Shown: in pieces, positions 45,779-51,867 of the stretch | How positions within the stretch are numbered: position 1 is the first letter of the stretch | Layout of the letters: each line of letters begins with the position of its first letter | Assembly (NCBI RefSeq): GCF_002931235.1 | Contig: NZ_PSTT01000105.1 | Location: 1-51,867, forward strand | Length of the DNA stretch: 51,867 nucleotides | Direction: 5' to 3' | From: Subtercola sp. Z020 | GTDB taxonomy: Bacteria > Actinomycetota > Actinomycetes > Actinomycetales > Microbacteriaceae | The notes under the pieces: generated by a model | The model's input: the letters and a program-made list of their open reading frames with translations, nothing else | Told to the model about the DNA's origin: nothing | Database searches by the model: none | Program-made: the position numbers and the translations under genes

Positions 45779-47158
45779 CTAGCGGCGCTCGGCGGCGAAC
45801 TCGGCATCGATGTGTTCGATGCGTGAGACGACGGATGCCCGTTTGGGCGAATGCGTCGGCAGCCGTTCGAGGCAGGCCAGCCACACCCCGCGGTCGGAGG
45901 CGCACTCGTCGGTGCGGGCGTAGCCGAGCAGAACGTCGGCCGAGGCATCCGTCAGGAGGGATTCCCGCACGTTGCGGCTCACCGCGCGCCTGATCTCGAG
46001 GACCCCCGGCGCCGTCGACACGGCCAGCACCTCCCCGGAGTAGGCGCCGAGCGCAACGCGGTGCGCACCGCGCTCGAGGAATGCGAGCACCCGGTGCGCG
46101 TCGAGTTCGAGGGGAACGGGCATCCGGTACGGCCTCGACAGAGGGGCGAGTGCCGGGTGCAGCTCGGCCAGCACCGAACGGAGGCGCACCATCTCCGCGC
46201 GGAGCGTGGCGACGGAGTTGTCGGCGACGTAGAGCTTCTGGGCGAGCTGTTCGGCCGAGAGACCGTGCCGGTGCCACGCGAGCAGGGTGAGGATTTCGCT
46301 GTGCCGCGCGCTCAGCTCGATCGTGCGGCCGGCGTAGCTCAGGCGCCCGACTTCACGGCCGAGCACGCTGAGCAGGGGGGCGCTCGCCGGCGGGGAGGGG
46401 CGCGGTGGGGGAGCTGCTGCCGGTGTGGGCCGACCCGATGCGGCCCGACCCGGTGCGGCCGCGCGGCGCTCGGGCCGGTGCGCCCGGGCGGGGGTCAGCT
46501 GCTGGATGCGCAGCTCGGCTTCGGCAGCGGCGACCGCGGCTTCCATGAGGGGCAGGGTCACCGGCGACACCGCGTCGTGGCCGCCCGTGATGTCGATGAC
46601 GCCGAGCACCTCACCCGACGCCGGGTCGTGCACCGGCACCGCCGAGCAGCTCCACGGGTGCACGATGCGGTTGAAGTGCTCGGCGCCGCCGATCTGGATG
46701 CTGCGGTCGAGGGCGAGAGCGGTGCCCGGCGCGCTCGTGCCGACGACCCGTTCCGACCAGTTGGCGCCTTCGACGAACGCCATGCCCTCAGCCCTGCTGC
46801 GGAGCTCCCGGTCGCCGTCGATCCAGAGCAGCCGGCCGGCCTGGTCGCCGATCGCCACGATGAGGCCGCGCTCGAAGGTGTGCGCGATCAGCAGGCGATG
46901 GATGACCGGCAGCACGAGGGCGAGCGGATGCGCACTGCGGTACTCGCGGAGCGCCTCGTCGTCGAGGTCGAACGCCGGGGTGAGCCTGTCGGGGTCGACG
47001 TTCGACCGCAGGGAGCGCTGCCACGACTCCTCCACGAGCCGCCGCACTCCGGCCCCCGTGGTGGCGGCGGGGAAGGCGGCCGACCGGAACCCGCCGACCA
47101 CTTCGTCGTGCGCGCGCTCAGCGACCGCGCGGGGGGCGGGGGTGCGGCGGGCGGCCAC
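45779..47158 (-). CDS. GAF-domain transcriptional regulator (AcoR-like N-terminus)
   Basis: 459 aa from GTG 47158 with GGAGAA just upstream. VRRLVEESWQRSLRSNVDP near 38-56 opens the AcoR-type sensor, and a GAF domain spans about 85-225 (GTALALDRSIQIGGAEHFNRIVHPWSCSA in parts). An Ala/Pro-rich linker follows, then a region with LSARHSEILTLLAWHRHGLS near 290-310 that resembles a winged-helix output domain rather than the AAA+ domain of AcoR. It is likely the activator of the aldehyde dehydrogenase and DUF779 genes downstream in the same direction. Confidence 0.85.
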   Translation of the reverse strand: MAARRTPAPRAVAERAHDEVVGGFRSAAFPAATTGAGVRRLVEESWQRSLRSNVDPDRLTPAFDLDDEALREYRSAHPLALVLPVIHRLLIAHTFERGLIVAIGDQAGRLLWIDGDRELRSRAEGMAFVEGANWSERVVGTSAPGTALALDRSIQIGGAEHFNRIVHPWSCSAVPVHDPASGEVLGVIDITGGHDAVSPVTLPLMEAAVAAAEAELRIQQLTPARAHRPERRAAAPGRAASGRPTPAAAPPPRPSPPASAPLLSVLGREVGRLSYAGRTIELSARHSEILTLLAWHRHGLSAEQLAQKLYVADNSVATLRAEMVRLRSVLAELHPALAPLSRPYRMPVPLELDAHRVLAFLERGAHRVALGAYSGEVLAVSTAPGVLEIRRAVSRNVRESLLTDASADVLLGYARTDECASDRGVWLACLERLPTHSPKRASVVSRIEHIDAEFAAERR

Positions 47159-47243
47159 GGTTCTCCGATCGTCGCTGATCCAGGGAGGGTGTTCGAGCCT
47201 TCAGGATACCGCGTCGCCCCCGAAACGGGCCGGGCGGAGCCGC

Positions 47244-47249
47244 TAGGGT
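47244..47249 (+). promoter_or_regulatory. -10 element, leaderless promoter of the small membrane protein
   Basis: TAGGGT ends six bases before the ATG at 47256. Confidence 0.5.
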
Positions 47250-47255
47250 TTTCGC

Positions 47256-47660
47256 ATGGTCATCAGGCTCTTCGACATCGACACGGCGACCGCCCTGGCC
47301 CAGATCCTGCCGGTCATCCTGCTGGCGCTGATGGTCGAACTGCGCCGCACGAAGATCCACCGGCGCGGGCGCCGGAAGGGGCGCACGAGGGCCCTGATGG
47401 GCGTGTTCTTCATTCTGTTCGCGCTGATCGAGACCGTTCTGGTGCTCTCGATCGACGGGCGGGTGTTCCCGTTCCAGTGGAGCGACCTGATCGCTGCGCT
47501 GATCATCTTCGCCCTGCTGCTGATGCTGTTCGTGCTCACCTTCCTGCCCGAGTTCGAGGAGGACAGGCGGCGCCGGGAGCATCTCGCCGACCCCGTGCAC
47601 GAGGCCGAACGGCTGCGCCACGACGGCCCGGCGGAGCACGACGACCCGGATGGGCTCTAG
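47256..47660 (+). CDS. Small three-TM membrane protein
   Basis: 134 aa. TM near 12-27 (ALAQILPVILLALMVEL), 46-66 and 76-98 (LIAALIIFALLLMLFVLTFLP), with a basic loop RRTKIHRRGRRKGRTR between the first two. No family is recognised. The C-terminal tail is acidic and Arg-rich. Its TAG lies in a 26-bp repeat array shared with the convergent transporter gene. Confidence 0.72.
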   Translation: MVIRLFDIDTATALAQILPVILLALMVELRRTKIHRRGRRKGRTRALMGVFFILFALIETVLVLSIDGRVFPFQWSDLIAALIIFALLLMLFVLTFLPEFEEDRRRREHLADPVHEAERLRHDGPAEHDDPDGL

Positions 47661-47722
47661 CGGCGCTCGACCCTGACGGGCTCTAGCGGCGCTCGACACT
47701 GACGGGCTCTAGCTGCGGGCAG
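47652..47722. repeat. 26-bp tandem repeat at a convergent 3' junction
   Basis: Units start at 47652, 47678 and 47704 (GGGCTCTAGCGGCGCTCGAC then CTGAC). Copy two differs from copy one at one base and copy three is partial. The array carries the stop of the small membrane protein and that of the transporter. Confidence 0.9.
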
Positions 47723-49157
47723 CCACCCGCCCGTCGGACTGCAGCCGGGCATCCGGCATCGACGCCGCAGCCACGACGGTCGCCACCGTGCAGACCAGCA
47801 CGGCGATGAAGGCCGCTCCAGACGCCAGGGCGACCGTCGCCGGGTCGCTGTCGCCGCCGGCCTTCGAGGCGTAGATGCCGTTCGCGATCGCTCCGAAGAT
47901 GGCGACACCGACCGCGCTGCCGATGGAGCGGGCGAAGAAGTTCGTGCCCGTGACGACCCCGCGCTCCTCCCACTCGACGCTCGACTGGGCCGCGATCAGG
48001 CCGGGTGTGGCGACCAGGCCGAGGCCCAAGCCGATGACGAAACAGCTCACCGTGACGATGACCAGGTCGGGGTTCGGGGCGGCGAGAGCCAGCGAGAGCG
48101 ACCCGGCGACGGCGATCACGAGCCCGATCAGAATGGTGCGCTTGAACCCGATCCTGAGATAGAGCTTGCCCGACTGCGAGGCGGCGATCGGCCAGCCGAG
48201 GGTGATCGCGGCGACCGCGAGGCCCGAGACGAGCGGGGAGATGTGCAGCGCACCCTCGAGGTAGGTCGGCACGAACGACGTCACACCGAGCAGGATCGCG
48301 CCGACGCCGAGCGAGATCAGCGTGGTGGTCAGCAGCAGCCGGCGCGAGAACACCCAGAGCGGCAGAACGGGCTCGACGGCGCGCCGCTCGACGAAGACGA
48401 ACACCACGAGCATGGCGCCGCCGAAGGCGAAGGCCCCGATGCTGGCGGGGGAGTCCCAGGCCCAGGCCTGTCCGCCTTCGAGAACGGCGAGGATGAGGGC
48501 GGTCAGCGCGACGGTCAGAACGGCCGAGCCCGCGTAGTCGATGCGGTGCTTCTGCTTCTCGATCTTCTCGTGGAAGCGGCGCACGATCATCCAGCCCGCG
48601 ATCAGGCAGAGCGGGATGTTGACGAAGAAGATGAAGCGCCAGGAGACGAACTCCGACAACAGGCCGCCGAGAAGCGGGCCGGCCACGGAGGCGATCGCCC
48701 AGACACTCGCGAGGTAGCCCTGCACCTTCGCCCGCTCGGCCACGGTGTAGATGTCGCCCGCAATCGTCACGGCCATCGGCTGCACGGCACCCGCACCGAG
48801 GCCCTGGATGACGCGGAACACGATCAGTGCGGGCATGCTCCAGGCCAGGCCGCAGAGAATCGAGCCGGCCAGGAACAGGCCGATACCGATCAGGATGATC
48901 GGCTTGCGCCCCACGGTGTCGCTGAGTTTGGCGTACACGGGCACGGAGACGGCCTGTGCGAGCAGGTAGATGGAGAACAGCCACGGGAACTGCGAGAAGT
49001 CGCCGAGGTCGCCGACGATCGATGGAACGCTCGTCGCGAGGATCGTGGCGTCGATGGCCACCAGGCCCGTCGCGAGCATCAGTGCGATGAGCAGCGGCCC
49101 CCGTTCGGAACGGAACCCGACGCCGGCACGGTGCTTCTCGTTCTTCGTGGTGCTCAT
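47709..49157 (-). CDS. MFS drug-efflux transporter (DHA2/EmrB-QacA type)
   Basis: 482 aa with about 14 hydrophobic segments. MFS motifs: DATILATSVPSIVGDL near 36-51 (TM1), the loop motif YAKLSDTVGRKP near 75-86, RVIQGLGAGAVQPM near 114-127 and GPLLGGLLSEFVSWRFIFFVN near 159-179 (in parts). These are characteristic of proton-driven DHA2 multidrug exporters. The drug profile is not readable. The start is ATG 49157; the segment before it holds short inverted repeats that may be operators. Confidence 0.92.
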   Translation of the reverse strand: MSTTKNEKHRAGVGFRSERGPLLIALMLATGLVAIDATILATSVPSIVGDLGDFSQFPWLFSIYLLAQAVSVPVYAKLSDTVGRKPIILIGIGLFLAGSILCGLAWSMPALIVFRVIQGLGAGAVQPMAVTIAGDIYTVAERAKVQGYLASVWAIASVAGPLLGGLLSEFVSWRFIFFVNIPLCLIAGWMIVRRFHEKIEKQKHRIDYAGSAVLTVALTALILAVLEGGQAWAWDSPASIGAFAFGGAMLVVFVFVERRAVEPVLPLWVFSRRLLLTTTLISLGVGAILLGVTSFVPTYLEGALHISPLVSGLAVAAITLGWPIAASQSGKLYLRIGFKRTILIGLVIAVAGSLSLALAAPNPDLVIVTVSCFVIGLGLGLVATPGLIAAQSSVEWEERGVVTGTNFFARSIGSAVGVAIFGAIANGIYASKAGGDSDPATVALASGAAFIAVLVCTVATVVAAASMPDARLQSDGRVAARS

Positions 49158-49175
49158 GGGTACCTCAAGTGCAGA

Positions 49176-49208
49176 ACGGTTCGCCGTTATTCCTTGTCGG
49201 AGTACAAG
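49176..49208 (-). promoter_or_regulatory. Small inverted repeats before the transporter gene
   Basis: CTTGT (49193-49197) with ACAAG (49204-49208), and ACGG (49176-49179) with CCGT (49184-49187), lie 19-51 bases upstream of the transporter ATG. They could be repressor sites of the kind found before efflux pumps. Arms are short, and no -10/-35 pair is clear. Confidence 0.3.
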
Positions 49209-49223
49209 TTGTTGCGGTGCGGA

Positions 49224-50222
49224 TCAGGAGCAGGGGATGACAACGCCTGTGACAGGGTCGTTGCAGAACGATTCGGGCTCGGGGAACGTGATCGTGGGGG
49301 GCGGGAACGTCACCCACCCCGGGTCGGAGCCGGAGCTGCTGCTGCCGCCGGAGCCGCTGCCGGAGCTGCTGCTGCCGCCGCCGCTGCCGCCTCCGCCGGA
49401 GCCGCCGCTGTTGCGTGCGGCGTTCTGCGCGGCGGCTGCGGCTTCCGCCGCCGTGTCGGCTTCGGCCTGGCCCGCCGCCTGCCCGGCCTCGACGGCCGCG
49501 ATCGCAGCGGTCAGTGCGACGAGGGCGGAGGTGGGGTCGGCGGGCGTGCCGGCGCGCGACGCGGCGGCCGCGCTGGCGGCCGCGTCGAGGGTGGCGGAGA
49601 GCGCGCCGCGGGACTCGGTGGTGGCGAGGGGGGAGGCGTCGAGCGCGGCCTGGCCGCGCGAGATCACCGAAGCTGCGGTGTCGGCGATGGCCGTGCGAAC
49701 CGTGGCCGCCTGGGTGTCGAGGGTGGTCGCGGCATCCAGAGCCTCGGTGTTCTGCTGCTCGAGAGCCGTGCGCGCCGTCGAGAGCGCCGCCGTGTCGGCC
49801 ACGATGCCCGTCATCGCCGTCGAGCCGGTGCTCACCGAGGTCACTGTCGCGCCCGGCGCCGCAGCTGTGTCGAGGGTCGCCGTCAGTGCCGCGCTCGCCG
49901 AGGTCGCTGCGGCCAGGGCGCCTCCGTCGGCGTACGGCGCGAGCATGGCAGGTGCCTGGGAGAAGGCGCTCGTCATCGATGACGCGGCAGAGACACTCGC
50001 GGCGACCGTCGCCTCCGCGGCGGTGTGGGCGTCCTGCGCGAGATCGTAGAGGCGGAGTGCCTCGGCGCGGGAGCTCAGTGCGCTCGTATAGCGCTGCCGA
50101 CCATCCGCGTCAGCGACGATCGCGACAGCCGTGAACACCGCCAGGGCGACGACGAGGGCGACCAGGGCGACGACGCGTGACCGCCGCTGTCGATCGTTGC
50201 CCGGCTCGGTCGAGACCGTCAT
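49224..50222 (-). CDS. Membrane-anchored Ala-rich protein with Gly/Ser-rich tail
   Basis: 332 aa. A TM or uncleaved signal at 16-37 (VVALVALVVALAVFTAVAIV) is followed by a long Ala/Thr/Ser-rich coiled-coil-like stalk (about 45-255), a GGSGGGGSGGGSSSSGSGSG-type spacer near 265-290, and a C-terminal DPGWVTFPPPTITFPEP with two Cys (SFCNDPVTGVVIPCS) that may form a disulfide outside. It looks like a surface stalk protein; no enzymatic domain is seen. AGAGGGA precedes the ATG. Confidence 0.75.
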   Translation of the reverse strand: MTVSTEPGNDRQRRSRVVALVALVVALAVFTAVAIVADADGRQRYTSALSSRAEALRLYDLAQDAHTAAEATVAASVSAASSMTSAFSQAPAMLAPYADGGALAAATSASAALTATLDTAAAPGATVTSVSTGSTAMTGIVADTAALSTARTALEQQNTEALDAATTLDTQAATVRTAIADTAASVISRGQAALDASPLATTESRGALSATLDAAASAAAASRAGTPADPTSALVALTAAIAAVEAGQAAGQAEADTAAEAAAAAQNAARNSGGSGGGGSGGGSSSSGSGSGGSSSSGSDPGWVTFPPPTITFPEPESFCNDPVTGVVIPCS

Positions 50223-50330
50223 GGTTCCCTCTCTTCTGCCGCGACATCCACCCGCCCCGGCACTCCGCGGCTCACCCTAGCCGACCCCCGGAGATCGCCC
50301 GGTGTCAACGGAGGTGTCGGCGGCGGCGCG

Positions 50331-50336
50331 TACGCT
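50331..50336 (+). promoter_or_regulatory. -10 element, leaderless promoter of the glucose-6-phosphate dehydrogenase gene
   Basis: TACGCT ends six bases before the ATG at 50343. Confidence 0.5.
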
Positions 50337-50342
50337 TTCGGT

Positions 50343-51746
50343 ATGACAACTCTTCTGATTCTCGGCGCGAGCGGCGACCTCACCGAACGACTTCTGCTGC
50401 CCGGGCTCGGCAGCCTGATCGAGGGCGGCGTCGATGCCGACCGCGAGGCGGTGTCGGGGCTCCGGCTGATCGGCTCGGGGCGCTCCCCGCGCTCGAAGGA
50501 GGAGTGGCAGAAGACGGTCTCGACCGCCTTCGAGGGCGTCTCGGCGACTGACGCGGCGGCCCAGGAGATCATCGACTCGGCGGAGTACGTTCAGGGCGAC
50601 CCGACCTCGAAAGACGACCTGACGAAGATCCTGGGCAACGCGGACGGCCAGCTCGTCATCTACTTCGCGCTGCCGCCCGCGATCGTGTCGAAGGTCGTGC
50701 AGACCCTCGAGACGGTCGACCTGCCCGAGGGAACGGTCTTCGCGCTCGAGAAGCCGTTCGGGTCTGATGCGCGCAGCGCCGCCACCCTCAACCGTCACCT
50801 GCTGAAGCTCGTGCCCGAGGAGCAGATCCACCGGGTCGACCACTTTCTCGGCATGTCGACGGTGCTGAACATCCTCGGCCTCCGCTTCGTCAACCGGCTC
50901 GTCGAACCGATCTGGAACAACGAGAACATCGAGAAGGTCGAGATCATCTACGACGAAGACCTCGGGCTCGAGGGTCGGGCGGGCTACTACGACACATCGG
51001 GTGCGCTCATCGACATGCTGCAGTCGCACCTGTTGCAGGTGTTGTCGATCGTGGCGATGGAGGCGCCGACGCGCATCGACCCCGTCGACTTCCGCGCGGC
51101 GACGGCGGCGGTTCTGCGCTCGACGGCGGTCTGGTCGGGCGCTCCGGTGCTGCAGGGAACGGATGCCGTCAGCCGCCGTGCGCGGTACGGGGCGGGCACG
51201 GTCGGTAGCCGGCACATGCCGGCGTACAAAGAGGAAGAGGGTGTCGACGCCTCGCGGCAGACCGAGACGCTCGCGGAGCTGGTCGTCGAGGTGAACACCC
51301 GCCGCTGGGCGGGGGTGCCCTTCGTGCTGCGGTCGGGCAAGGCCATCGGCGAGCCCGTGAAGCAGGTCATCCTCACCCTGAAGCCCGTCGGCTTCGTGCC
51401 CGACGGTCTGACCGGCGCCGAGTCGCCCGAACGTATGGTGATCGGGCTGCGGCCGCCGACCCTCGCCTTCGAGTTGACGCTGAACGGCGACGGCGACCCG
51501 TTCAGCCTGTCGCGGCATGACCTCTCCACGGAGCTGGAGCCGTCGCCGCTCACGGCCTACGGCGAGGTGATGCGCGGGGTGCTCGGCAACGATCCGACGC
51601 TGTCGATCCGCGGCGACGTGGCCGAGACGTGCTGGCGCATCGTGGCGCCCGTGCTCAACGCGTGGAAGCGTGGCGATGTGCCCCTCGAGGAGTACCCCGC
51701 CGGCTCGCAGGGCCCCCGCGCCTGGCGCGACGACGTGACGGAGTAG
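50343..51746 (+). CDS. zwf: Glucose-6-phosphate dehydrogenase, divergent form
   Basis: 467 aa. The dinucleotide motif GASGDLTERLLLPGL near 8-22 and EKPFG near 138-142 are conserved. The active-site segment reads HRVDHFLGMSTVLNIL near 161-176, where ordinary enzymes have DHYLGKE; the Lys that contacts substrate phosphate is replaced by Met. C-terminal motifs (RSGKAIGEP, YPAGSQGP) are typical. It is the first enzyme of the oxidative pentose phosphate pathway if active, yielding NADPH or NADH. It is probably a paralogue, since no pgl, tal or opcA neighbours are present. Confidence 0.85.
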   Translation: MTTLLILGASGDLTERLLLPGLGSLIEGGVDADREAVSGLRLIGSGRSPRSKEEWQKTVSTAFEGVSATDAAAQEIIDSAEYVQGDPTSKDDLTKILGNADGQLVIYFALPPAIVSKVVQTLETVDLPEGTVFALEKPFGSDARSAATLNRHLLKLVPEEQIHRVDHFLGMSTVLNILGLRFVNRLVEPIWNNENIEKVEIIYDEDLGLEGRAGYYDTSGALIDMLQSHLLQVLSIVAMEAPTRIDPVDFRAATAAVLRSTAVWSGAPVLQGTDAVSRRARYGAGTVGSRHMPAYKEEEGVDASRQTETLAELVVEVNTRRWAGVPFVLRSGKAIGEPVKQVILTLKPVGFVPDGLTGAESPERMVIGLRPPTLAFELTLNGDGDPFSLSRHDLSTELEPSPLTAYGEVMRGVLGNDPTLSIRGDVAETCWRIVAPVLNAWKRGDVPLEEYPAGSQGPRAWRDDVTE

Positions 51747-51867
51747 CCGCCTCGCGCTGCGCCCCGCCGGAGCCCGCCGCGGGTCCGCCCCAGCCGGCCT
51801 CGCCCGCCGGCCGTCGCCCGGGCGGGCCCGGGCGGGAGCGGACGGGCAGGGCGAGGCAGCCCGGGGC

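Noticed and set aside
51747-51867. GC-rich inverted repeats after the dehydrogenase gene as a definite terminator
   Set aside because: Many overlapping GGGCCC-type pairings are possible in this tail and the window ends, so no single structure can be chosen.

Overview
High-GC, densely packed chromosomal DNA from a Gram-positive actinobacterium. Codon use (GAC, GAG, CTC, ATC, with frequent GGATGCC and GCATCCG strings), F420/FMN luciferase-like oxidoreductases, a LigD-type polymerase, a standalone ATP-dependent ligase, GAF and MerR regulators and Ala-rich secreted proteins suggest the family Microbacteriaceae. The genus cannot be fixed from sequence alone. There are no rRNAs, CRISPR arrays, prophage or insertion sequences. 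One tRNA (Pro, GGG) is present.

Layout. 1-9993: a tight four-gene unit made of a small membrane protein, a secreted membrane-anchored von Willebrand A (vWA) protein, a tubulin/FtsZ-superfamily-like protein of 1137 aa and an 1112-aa membrane protein. It is the best candidate for a poorly described system. 10035-11630: MOSC protein, tRNA-Pro and a decayed HigB/HigA toxin-antitoxin pair. 11713-16818: amidase, UvrA-like ABC ATPase and a coupled TPR protein. 17236-22783: LigD-type primase-polymerase and an ATP-dependent DNA ligase, flanking a lysozyme-like cell-wall protein, a LOG-family enzyme and an Abi/HEPN-like protein. 22833-25145: a NarL-type two-component system whose kinase has a repeat-built insertion in its ATPase domain. 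25364-31282: small metabolic and stress genes (zinc-ribbon-like protein, LLM oxidoreductase, VOC, DinB, SDR, Nudix, two unknowns). 31308-35338: two divergent MerR regulators with their partner genes, and an SDR. 35460-38414: FitAB/VapBC-type toxin-antitoxin, DUF2200, LLM monooxygenase plus FMN reductase. 38550-42863: DUF3800-like fragment, chloramphenicol acetyltransferase-like enzyme and a four-gene envelope locus. 43011-47158: Phd/PIN toxin-antitoxin, then an aldehyde dehydrogenase, DUF779 and GAF-regulator module. 47256-51746: membrane protein, DHA2 efflux pump, Ala/Ser-rich anchored protein and a divergent glucose-6-phosphate dehydrogenase.

A theme visible by eye is the promoter architecture: at many genes a TAnnnT-like -10 hexamer ends six or seven bases before the start codon, which predicts leaderless transcripts and helps fix several starts. 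Where annotations are inferred from family memory rather than from motifs seen here, the entry says so.
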